Source of the DNA: Tunturiibacter empetritectus
GTDB taxonomy: Bacteria > Acidobacteriota > Terriglobia > Terriglobales > Acidobacteriaceae
Assembly (NCBI RefSeq): GCF_014201375.1
Contig: NZ_JACHDZ010000007.1
Coordinates: 1 to 64,000 of the forward strand
Direction: 5' to 3'
Length of the DNA stretch: 64,000 nt
The first letter of the stretch is position 1. Each line of letters opens with the position of its first letter. A program made the position numbers and the translations under genes. The notes under the pieces are model-generated. The model saw nothing but the letters and a program-made list of their open reading frames with translations. It was not told where the DNA came from and did no database searches. Of this stretch, positions 18,217 to 26,347 are shown one piece after another.

Positions 18217-21200
18217 TTACTGAAAATCGTGGGATCGCAGCTCCAATCCGTTGCCGCACAATTCCCGCAGGCGAACAGCCTTTACGTGGACCACGTTGTC
18301 CTGATTTTGAAGCAACCCCTCAGTCAGCAAGAATTTGCTGCGGGTGACTAGCAGACGATCCCGGTCGTAGAGATCCGGTGTGACGATGACATTGGCTATG
18401 CCAGTCTCATCTTCCATCGAAATAAAGATGAACCCTTTCGCCGTGCCGGGGCGCTGCCGAGCGATGACACAACCAGCGGTTCTTACGAACTCTCCGTCTT
18501 TGCACTTCCGCAACTCCTCCGCAGTTAGGACCCCCTGCCGTCGTAATTCGGTACGCCGACGATACATTGGGTGCCTGTCTACTGTGAGACCTGTTCCGGC
18601 ATAGTCGGCGATCAGGCGCTCTCCGATCTCCATTTGTCGGAGCGGCAATGGCTCAGCATTATCTTTCAGCCAGTCGCTCTGCTGCCTGAGTAGAGGCCCC
18701 TCTAGCTTGCCGGCACGTTCCACCTGCCAGAGAGCATCCCGGCGATGGGCAATCCCATCGATCTTATTTAACGCACCGATTCGGGCCAAGAGCGTGAGTT
18801 CCTTTCTGTCGAGCGACCCGACACGCAGGGCAAGATCCTCTGCCGATCGGAAGGGACCATCCTGGACACGTGATTTTACGAGTGCTTCTGCCGACAGCTT
18901 TCGCAGGCGTTTGGCATAACCCAGTCCCAATCGCAGAGACAAGGTTCCGTTTGATTCGTATTCAATAGTGCAAGGCCAATCCGAAATCTGAACATCGATC
19001 GGTTTCACACGCAGGCCGTGACGTTGCGCATCCTTCACGAGCACAGCAGATGAATAAAACCCCATCGGCTGATTGTTGAGGATGGCACAGGTAAAGGCCG
19101 CAAGATACTTCACCTTGAAATACGCCGACGCATAAGCAATGAGCGCGAAGCTTGCCGCGTGCGACTCTGGAAAACCGTACAGGGCAAAAGAGCTGATGTT
19201 CTGGACGATCTTGTCCTGGGTAGCGGTGTCTATACCATTGACGGTCATACCTGCGCGGAGCTTGCCTTCCAGATTTTTCATGCGCTCCCACGAGCGGCGC
19301 ATTCCCACCGCGCGTCGCAGCTCTTCCGCTTCTGCGCCGGTGAAGTTGGCAACCGTCATCGCCATACGGAGCAGCTGTTCCTGAAAGAGTGGAACACCTA
19401 GAGTCCGCTTCAGCACTAGTTCCAAGGAAGGATGCGGATAAGTAACTTTTTCCTTCTTCTGCCGCCTCCGTATATAGGGGTGCATCATCTTGCCGACGAT
19501 CGGCCCAGGTCGGATGATGGCAACTTGCACGACGAGATCGTAAAACTTCGTGGGATTGTTTCGCGGTAGCGATGCCATCTGAGCGCGAGACTCCACCTGG
19601 AACATCCCCACCGTGTCTGCATTTTGCAGTGACCGATAGACCTCTTCGTCTTCCGGCAACTGCGCCAAATCGATCTTCTCGCCATAGTATTGCGGGATCA
19701 GCTCTACGCAGTCCTTCAGGACCGCCATCATACCGAGACCGAGAAGGTCCACTTTAACGATGTGCAGGTCGGCACAGTCTTCCTTATCCCATTGGACGAC
19801 AGTGCGGCCCGGCATCGAGGCGCGCTCCAACGGAACCACACAGTTCAACTGCCCTTGGCAGATGACCATACCTCCCGAGTGTTGACCCAGATGTCGAGGC
19901 AGGTCTTGAATACGCATAGAAAGTTCGAGATATTTGGCGGTACGCGGATGTTTCAGGTCGAAGCCGGCATTGTGAAAGGAATGCGCCATCGTATCGGTTT
20001 TGCCTCGCCACTCCCAATTGCTGACTAGGCTCGACAGGCGCCCCAGTGATTCTTCATCGAATCCGAGAGCTTTGCCAACCTCTCGGGCAGCCGATTTGCC
20101 GCGATAGGTGATGACGTTCGCGGTCATTGCGGCTCCGAGCTCACCGTACCGCTGGTAGATGTACTGGATGGCTTGTTCTCGCTTGTCTTCGGACGGTAGA
20201 TCGAGATCAATGTCCGGCCACTCTCCCCGGCTCTCACTCAGAAACCGCTCGAAAAGAAGTTCCATACCGACAGGATCGATAGCTGTGATTTCGAGCGCAT
20301 AGCAGACGGCGGAGTTGGCCGCACTCCCACGGCCCTGAATCAGGATGTTATTGCCCTTGCAAAACCGAACGATGTCCCAAACGATGAGGAAGTAGCCGGC
20401 GAAGCCGAGCTTTGCGATCAGCGTTAGTTCATGCTCGACCTGTTTTTTCGCTCTCTCCATCAGGTCACTGTCGTTCTTCGGGCCATAGCGTCGCGCCACA
20501 CCCTCCGTCACTCGCTTCCTCAAGAAACTGTCCATCGTCTCGCCATCCGGCGCCGGATAGCAAGGGAACTTATAGCCAAGATCGTTCAACTCAAATCTGA
20601 GGCGAGAGGAGAGTTCCGCTGTGTTTTCGATACTGCCGGACACGTCCCGAAACATTACCGCCATCTCATGTGCTGGCCGGATGTGACGTTGATTGTTCAG
20701 CGTGAGCAAACGCCCAGCGTGATCGAGGTCTGTATGGTGGCGCACTACGGTAAAGAGGTCCAGAATCTCACGGTCATATGCAGTAGCATGGCGGACCCCG
20801 TTCGTCGCTAGCACAGGCAGGTGCAGGGAGCGGGCAATCCGAATCGCGGCCTGATTTCGCCACTCCTCCTCGCGTTCGCAATGACGTTGTAGTTCGACAT
20901 AAACGTTCTTCGGACCGAAGATGCGAACCAATTGTTCCACAGTCTGTAGACCTGCTTCCTCGCCACCGCTTACCAACGCCGAAGCAAGAGGGCCTTCATC
21001 TCCGCCCGTCAAACAGATGAGGCCTGATGCGTACTGCTGAAGATCCTCGAAGTTCGCTGCTCCTTCTTCTTTCGTCTTTTCGCGCATCTTAAACTGCGTG
21101 ATGAGCTGGCAGAGGTTTTGATATCCCTCGCGCGATTCACAAAGAAGAGGCAACCGTGCAGGTTCCTGGGGGTGCTGGTGTGGAAGCCATTCAGGAGGCG

Positions 21201-21435
21201 TGAGCCGCAAGCCGAAGCTCGATACGCCAACCTCGGCTCCAATATGTGCCTGAATCTTGTTCCTCTTCGCGCTGGTGTGAAAACGAGCGGAACCGTAGAC
21301 GCCATTGTGGTCGAGCAAGGCCATCGCTGGCATTTCGAGCGTAACCGCCCGTTCGACAAGTTGTTCTGGCTGCGATGCTCCCTGAAGGAAGCTGAATGCA
21401 CTAGTAGCGTGCAACTCTACATAACGCTCAGTCAT
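18217..21435 (-). CDS. dnaE2: Error-prone DNA polymerase DnaE2 (ImuC)
   Basis: The 1072-residue protein starts with the PHP domain (YVELHATSAFSFLQGASQPE; MALLDHNGVYGSARFH). The C-family polymerase core follows (IQGRGSAANSAVCYALEIT; WPDIDLDLPSEDKREQAIQY; HIVKVDLLGLGMMAVLKDCV), then a helix-hairpin-helix region and an OB fold (FVRTAGCVIARQRPGTAKGF). It is the translesion polymerase of the SOS mutasome and depends on ImuB for clamp access. I choose ATG 21435, which overlaps the imuB stop by eight bases; the longer reading from 21,513 adds residues encoded inside imuB. Length is normal for DnaE2. Confidence 0.93.
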   Translation of the reverse strand: MTERYVELHATSAFSFLQGASQPEQLVERAVTLEMPAMALLDHNGVYGSARFHTSAKRNKIQAHIGAEVGVSSFGLRLTPPEWLPHQHPQEPARLPLLCESREGYQNLCQLITQFKMREKTKEEGAANFEDLQQYASGLICLTGGDEGPLASALVSGGEEAGLQTVEQLVRIFGPKNVYVELQRHCEREEEWRNQAAIRIARSLHLPVLATNGVRHATAYDREILDLFTVVRHHTDLDHAGRLLTLNNQRHIRPAHEMAVMFRDVSGSIENTAELSSRLRFELNDLGYKFPCYPAPDGETMDSFLRKRVTEGVARRYGPKNDSDLMERAKKQVEHELTLIAKLGFAGYFLIVWDIVRFCKGNNILIQGRGSAANSAVCYALEITAIDPVGMELLFERFLSESRGEWPDIDLDLPSEDKREQAIQYIYQRYGELGAAMTANVITYRGKSAAREVGKALGFDEESLGRLSSLVSNWEWRGKTDTMAHSFHNAGFDLKHPRTAKYLELSMRIQDLPRHLGQHSGGMVICQGQLNCVVPLERASMPGRTVVQWDKEDCADLHIVKVDLLGLGMMAVLKDCVELIPQYYGEKIDLAQLPEDEEVYRSLQNADTVGMFQVESRAQMASLPRNNPTKFYDLVVQVAIIRPGPIVGKMMHPYIRRRQKKEKVTYPHPSLELVLKRTLGVPLFQEQLLRMAMTVANFTGAEAEELRRAVGMRRSWERMKNLEGKLRAGMTVNGIDTATQDKIVQNISSFALYGFPESHAASFALIAYASAYFKVKYLAAFTCAILNNQPMGFYSSAVLVKDAQRHGLRVKPIDVQISDWPCTIEYESNGTLSLRLGLGYAKRLRKLSAEALVKSRVQDGPFRSAEDLALRVGSLDRKELTLLARIGALNKIDGIAHRRDALWQVERAGKLEGPLLRQQSDWLKDNAEPLPLRQMEIGERLIADYAGTGLTVDRHPMYRRRTELRRQGVLTAEELRKCKDGEFVRTAGCVIARQRPGTAKGFIFISMEDETGIANVIVTPDLYDRDRLLVTRSKFLLTEGLLQNQDNVVHVKAVRLRELCGNGLELRSHDFQ

Positions 21436-22942
21436 AAAGGGCCGCCATCTGCCAACGATCCTGCATGAGATCGCGTACCAGACAGCAGGAGAGCAAAGTG
21501 CTGTCCTGCGCACGCGCTACCAGATCCCACTGTTCGAGGCTCCAGAAAGTCGGGTTCCACCACTCGCCGCCTGTTAGCCAAGGTCCGTAGATACGTTCGA
21601 CGAGGTAACGTTTATCCCGAAAGACAAACGCCTTCGGGCGCTGGCTCTGCAATGTAACTGAGACATTTTCAGCTGATCGCAATTGTCGCGATGCGGATGG
21701 GAATCGGTTTGAAGAAATCACGGGAGTCGAGTTGGCCGACACGGTGAATGGCTCCATACGAAATCCTTTTCGTTGGTGTGTGTCATTAAGGACAGGGCTG
21801 CCCACGCATTCATCGCCGACGATGGCGCGGATACGGGCGAGTGTAACGTCGAGCTGCATCGGTTCGGGGAGTTGTGGAGAGAACAGGCCGAGCTGGACCT
21901 TACTCGTGCTGCCGGGCTCGGCCGAGAGAGTCAGCGACAGAATGGCGGCTTGGTATGGATGGGCATTGAGGTCGAGATGGAGCAGTTTGACCCAGAGTTG
22001 TTTGTCATTCGTCGGCAGCGCGGAACGGACGGTGCACGTGTGCGTCTCTTTATCTTCGAGCGTGAGCGTAACGGTAACCGAAGCCAGCGCGAGCACACGC
22101 GCCCTCGCACGCAGGATAAGTTGATCCAACATTATATTCACTACGAAGAGCAATGAAGGGAGCTCTTCAACGGGTGAGTCGAGTTCTATCCGCTCTTCGA
22201 GAATGAAAGCAGGCTCCATCGGTTGAAACAGGTGGGGCAGATCTCCGCGTGCCGACTGACGAAGACGCTTACCCTCCTGCCCCATCCGAGCGATGAGTTC
22301 TCCCTCAGGCAAAGCTGCAAGCATTCCCAGGGTGCGGATTCCCCAAAGTGAAAACGTCTCCTCGTGCTCTTCTGTAAGCCCCAGTACCCTGAGGGGCAGC
22401 GGTGCGAGTGTAGTAGCTTCGTCCCCCCGTGGAATGATCTGCACAGCAGTTCGCGGAGGGAGGCCTTTGGCAAGAGATATTGCTGCATTGCGGTTGCTGC
22501 TGACAGTCGCGCAGGCGGCAATGCCAAGTGCCTTGACACGGTGCAGAAGGTTACGCGCTAGTGTTTCCGCCGGGCCCAAAAGCTTCTCTGTCCCAGCAAT
22601 GTCAATGGCACTGAGAAAGGCACGATCTTCGCTTAGATCCTCTACGTGCGGCGAAAATGCGCGGGCGCATTCGAGCAGCGCGGTCTTCGTAGATGCCTCT
22701 TCTTTCTTCGAACGCGTCAGGACTGCGACAGAAGGAAAGGTATCGACCTCTACGGAGGTCATGCCATGAGCAATGCCGAGCAAGCGCCCCTTCGTGTTGA
22801 GCGAACAAACCTGTTGCAATGGCAGTTCACCCTCCATAACGACGCATGGCCTGTTGCGTAACTCCAGCCTGAGACGCAGTAGTGTCTGTGCTGGAAACTC
22901 TTTCGCATAGAGGCAGGCATACAGCTCAGCAGGTTTCGTCAT
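21428..22942 (-). CDS. imuB: ImuB, inactive Y-family polymerase-like mutasome hub
   Basis: A 504-residue Y-family-like protein. The position where active polymerases have the first acidic cluster (DxDxFFA) reads YACLYAKEFPAQ, so the catalytic carboxylates are missing, as in known ImuB proteins. The finger/palm resemblance continues in HVEDLSEDRAFLSAIDIAGT and the helix-hairpin-helix (LGLTEEHEETFSLWGIRTLG). VQLGLFSP near residue 380 matches the QLxLF beta-clamp-binding motif, which fits its role as adaptor between the sliding clamp, ImuA and DnaE2. ATG 22942 overlaps the imuA stop (ATGA); the upstream in-frame start at 22,957 is less likely. Confidence 0.9.
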   Translation of the reverse strand: MTKPAELYACLYAKEFPAQTLLRLRLELRNRPCVVMEGELPLQQVCSLNTKGRLLGIAHGMTSVEVDTFPSVAVLTRSKKEEASTKTALLECARAFSPHVEDLSEDRAFLSAIDIAGTEKLLGPAETLARNLLHRVKALGIAACATVSSNRNAAISLAKGLPPRTAVQIIPRGDEATTLAPLPLRVLGLTEEHEETFSLWGIRTLGMLAALPEGELIARMGQEGKRLRQSARGDLPHLFQPMEPAFILEERIELDSPVEELPSLLFVVNIMLDQLILRARARVLALASVTVTLTLEDKETHTCTVRSALPTNDKQLWVKLLHLDLNAHPYQAAILSLTLSAEPGSTSKVQLGLFSPQLPEPMQLDVTLARIRAIVGDECVGSPVLNDTHQRKGFRMEPFTVSANSTPVISSNRFPSASRQLRSAENVSVTLQSQRPKAFVFRDKRYLVERIYGPWLTGGEWWNPTFWSLEQWDLVARAQDSTLLSCCLVRDLMQDRWQMAALYD

Positions 22943-23976
22943 CGCACACCTGCCCATGTGCTCCGGGTGGACCAGCTTGCCACATTTGCGTTTTGTGGTG
23001 GCTTGCGAAGCGGGACCGCATTGGATGGCGTTTGCGTAAAACGTCGGCGCGCCACTTCTACTCGATGCTCAAAGCCAGTGAAGACAGTAGCGTCGTCGTT
23101 GAGCGGGTCTCCTGGATATAAGCGGAGTACTAGTTCTGCGCTGCTCTTGGCGCAAGAGTGCTGGGTCAGGAGAACGAAGCTCACCTGAGTCTTTTCGGCA
23201 GATGCGCGATACCTAAACCATGTTGCCAATTGCACTCGCGAGGCATGCTCGGGTGCGATGCTACCCATGTCCAGTACGATCGCACTGAAGCCACCGCCCT
23301 GCAGGATTAGATCTGTCGACTGGAGTGCCTGTTCGATCCTTGACCACGGTTTTCTAGGAGTGGTGTGGCCGCCCCATTTCTTTGGGACTGGCCGTTGGTT
23401 CGGTTCAAAGACCTCCGGTTCCCGTCTTACTCTTGGCTGTGGTTCAGCACATCGTGGCGCAATCATCTCCTCTCTAAGAAAGGTACTTACCGCACCCGAA
23501 AGACCTTTTACTTCACCGCGCGGATGAGGGCTGTATCCTCCACCGTGTAATCCTTTTTTCGTAGGCGGAGAAACGAGGTATTTGTCGGGAAGAGTGAATT
23601 GCTCTTTTGTGGCCCGTTGCAGTTTGTCCGCGAGAACACCACACCTCACCCAGAGCAACCTGGACAAATCAACTCCTGCCGCTGCAGCCGATTCTGGATT
23701 GAAGACATCAGCCACATCGATCCAGGCGCAGACCTTTGCCGACTGTGTAAGATTGGCGAGAAAAGAGAGCGCGAGGGAGGTGCGCCCGCTGCACTCCCGA
23801 CCGATCATCTCTGTGATAGCTCCAACTGGCAGACCACCTTTAAGTACCTCATCCACCGCAGCGACACCCGTGGGTGCAACAGGGCGAAGCACCTTTTTCG
23901 CCGGCGTCAGGGCAGAAGGAATTCGGTTAGCCAAAGTGGCTTCAAGTTGAACGCGTATTGTGGCGGAGGATGTCAT
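22939..23976 (-). CDS. imuA: ImuA, RecA-like SOS mutagenesis protein
   Basis: The 345-residue protein has the RecA-fold opening TGVAAVDEVLKGGLPVGAIT followed by a P-loop-like EMIGRECSGRTSLALSFLAN, then VCAWIDVADVFNPESAAAAG (Walker-B-like region), as in ImuA/SulA-related proteins. The P-loop lysine is replaced by Arg (SGRTS instead of SGKTT), so ATP hydrolysis is questionable. A ~70-residue basic insertion (around residues 125-205, with PHPRGEVKGLSGAVSTF) is longer than I would expect. First gene of imuA-imuB-dnaE2; a LexA-type box lies 9-23 bases before its ATG. Confidence 0.85.
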   Translation of the reverse strand: MTSSATIRVQLEATLANRIPSALTPAKKVLRPVAPTGVAAVDEVLKGGLPVGAITEMIGRECSGRTSLALSFLANLTQSAKVCAWIDVADVFNPESAAAAGVDLSRLLWVRCGVLADKLQRATKEQFTLPDKYLVSPPTKKGLHGGGYSPHPRGEVKGLSGAVSTFLREEMIAPRCAEPQPRVRREPEVFEPNQRPVPKKWGGHTTPRKPWSRIEQALQSTDLILQGGGFSAIVLDMGSIAPEHASRVQLATWFRYRASAEKTQVSFVLLTQHSCAKSSAELVLRLYPGDPLNDDATVFTGFEHRVEVARRRFTQTPSNAVPLRKPPQNANVASWSTRSTWAGVR

Positions 23977-23984
23977 GTTGTTAT

Positions 23985-23999
23985 GTTCGCCTTATGTTC
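23985..23999 (-). promoter_or_regulatory. LexA-type operator GTTC-N7-GTTC before imuA
   Basis: GTTC at 23,985-23,988 and GTTC at 23,996-23,999 are direct repeats with exactly seven bases between them, inside a larger direct repeat of TTATGTTCGCC. GTTC-N7-GTTC is the form of the LexA operator described for Alphaproteobacteria. It lies immediately upstream of the imuA start, where SOS repression of the mutasome is expected. Confidence 0.65.
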
Positions 24000-24919
24000 G
24001 CCTATTGATAGGGAGCCAGTCAATCACTGCTCGCACAGTTACCGGTGCAATCTGAGACTAAGTCACACATCTGACGAAAGATAAAAATGTCAAAGAGTGT
24101 GCCCGGCACCTTCTAAACTTGCCTGCATGTGTGGTCGATACCGCAGACATGATGGGTTCGAGGAACAATGTCAGGCTGCCGCCTTGGAGTGATGTCATGT
24201 ACAAAATGGCTCTCCCGTTCGGTCTTACAGTTTTATTCACGGTGGTCGTCACCGCAATCGTTAGCGGGTGCGGCTTCCGACATTTGGCATTTTTTCTGTA
24301 CGATTGGTCTCTAGGTAGGGAAGTTCACAATCCTTGGGTTGATCGTTCTTCCGATTGCGATCTGGGATATGAAGCGTGAGAAGAGGGGTTTATCCGCCCG
24401 GTAGTGAAACGGACCAGGATCGAAGGGAAGACAATCGGCTGGCACAATTCCGTTATTCGCTGGGGACAAACCCTGCAAGAAACACGTCTCGGAGGACGGA
24501 TGATTTCCACAGGTGGGGCACAGGAAGGGAAAGCCACACTATGAGGCGGAAGGTACCTGGAATCTGTTGGAGGCGAAAAAGAGAAGTTTGCCGGAGACGC
24601 GGCCTCACGGCAAATTCGTGTGGTTGCGTGGGCCTGCAATGTGCCGAATTTGCTATCCATCACATTTTCTGTCGATCTAACACGAACTGCTGCCTAAGTG
24701 GATCTTTGGGTCACGGCCGTCTCTCAGTAAGAGAAGCAGCGACTTCACCGTGCCAAAATTTGGGCAACCGCTAAGCTATTGACTCTGAGAGGCCCTCTTA
24801 TGGCCCTGGAGATACTCGTAGAACCGCGTATTGTTCCCATAAATAGGTGTTCTGTTCCCAGTCGCATGCAGCTATGTGAAGGCTCAATGAGTTTCTAGGT
24901 TTTATGCGACAGGCGAACA
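24000..24919. other. Degenerate region with remnants of a small membrane protein
   Basis: A plus-strand frame from 24,197 encodes MYKMALPFGLTVLFTVVVTA and IVSGCGFRHLAFFLYDW, then loses sense near 24,308. A neighbouring frame continues with KFTILGLIVLPIAIWDMKRE and stops at about 24,400. Together they resemble a two-helix membrane protein broken by an indel. Nothing else in the stretch is recognisable. Confidence 0.35.
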
Positions 24920-25990
24920 CCCTTAGAGACGATCGAGAGACCTCCTGATGAAAATCCAACCCTCGCTGTATTAGACCCAACCTTTGACATCATCCTTGAT
25001 CGTTTCATCACCGAGGAACGCTTGCTTGAAATCAAGAGCGTGCGCCCTGGTGAACGAAGCGATGACATTAGCGAACTGAGCTATTCAACTGCTTCTGGCT
25101 ACCTCAGCAACATCAAGCGCATCCGGGAAAAATGGGGAACCACCCGCGTCTCTCGGATGAAGCCGATGAAGATCCAGGAGTGGCTGAAGGGCCTTAATTT
25201 GGCACCGAAGACCAAAGGCCATATCAAGGCTGTCATGCACCGCTTGTTCGAGAAGGCGATGTTTTGGGAACTGGTCGAATGGCAGCGCAATCCTATGCAA
25301 CTCGTGGAGATCAAAGGGATCAGCAAGCGGCGGAAGCGGCCATTGATCCTGACGGTCGATCAGTTCTTTATGGGCTTTGAACTCGTACCGCAGCCCTATC
25401 GCACGATGGTGCTGGTGGCGAAGAGCTGAATGCTGAGTTTCTCAAAGTGAATGTCCGGCTTCTCGATCGCGAGGACCTCCGAGGATGAGTTGCCGCTCGA
25501 TCCGGACCTCGCGGCGATCCTTTTGGACTGGATACGCCAATGCGAACGAGAGGCCCGAGAGGCGTTCGAGAGAACCGGAATCGAGGTTCAGGAATCTGAG
25601 CTTCTTTTCACGAGTCCCGTCACGGGACGCCACTACCACGCGTCGCCCATCCAACAGGACTACTTCCGTCCTGCATGGTGCTGTCTCGTGGCGTGTCCAA
25701 CGTGTGGGGCAGGTGCCGGCGTCTGGTGTTTTACAGACTCCCCGGTGCCCAACGGAAAGCGTCTACCGATTCACGATGAGCGCTGGGAGGCGGCGGGCAA
25801 GTATGGCCATGTCGGCTGGCACACCTTCCGGCATACCTATCGTTCGTGGCTCGATGACACGGGTGCTCCCATCGGCATCCAACACAAGCTGATGCGGCAC
25901 GCCCAGGTTGCGACCACCATGAACGTTTGTGGGAACGCTCTGATGGAGTCCAAACGCGATGCGAACACAGCAGTTGTAGCAAGATCTTGA
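24920..25990 (+). pseudogene. Tyrosine recombinase (integrase) remnant next to tRNA-fMet
   Basis: Homology starts before any ATG (LDPTFDIILDRFITEERLLE), runs through the core-binding domain (STASGYLSNIKRIREKWGTT; HIKAVMHRLFEKAMFWELVE), and stops at 25,427-25,429. The segment with the first catalytic Arg is lost. A second frame from 25,451 carries WHTFRHTYRSWLDDTGAPIG and LMRHAQVATTMNVCGNALME. The last motif normally reads NVYGNA, so the nucleophilic Tyr is Cys here. A zinc-ribbon-like insert (CPTCGAGAGVWC, near 25,700) sits between the box-I region and HTFRHT. Three independent lesions make it inactive. It ends 106 bases from the 3' end of the initiator tRNA gene, the likely integration site. 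Confidence 0.85.
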
Positions 25991-26034
25991 GGAGCTCGTA
26001 GCGATGAACGGAAACGCCTCCAGAAACAACCAAA

Positions 26035-26073
26035 CCCCACGGAGAATTGTTGGCTTCTCTTACGTGGGGTTAT
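26035..26073. terminator. Inverted repeat between integrase remnant and tRNA-fMet
   Basis: ACCCCACG near 26,036 pairs with CGTGGGGT near 26,064, with about 21 bases between. It could be a terminator for the minus-strand tRNA or part of the attachment site. No T-run follows on either strand. Confidence 0.3.
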
Positions 26074-26096
26074 CTGGGGTTAGCGTTTTCGCTAAG

Positions 26097-26173
<77 letters not shown>

Positions 26174-26263
26174 CTTTGAATATACCGTTACTCCCAGCTT
26201 AGGTCAATTAGCCTGAAGTGGAGCTAAGGGCGGGTTTCTTGTCTGTGTCGAGATAGATTGAAC

Positions 26264-26290
26264 GGAACTTTTACCCGAAAACCGAGTCTG
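26264..26290 (+). promoter_or_regulatory. SigmaE-like (ECF) promoter
   Basis: GGAACTT (26,264-26,270), 15 bases, then GTCTG (26,286-26,290) matches the E. coli sigmaE consensus GGAACTT-N15-GTCTGA in all but the last base. It lies 58 bases before the ATG of a predicted envelope protein, a usual target class for envelope-stress sigma factors. Confidence 0.5.
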
Positions 26291-26347
26291 CATCAATAAG
26301 GATGTTAGCGTGGCGATAGAGTGCTGCGCCGGAGGGAGCGGGGGCAT

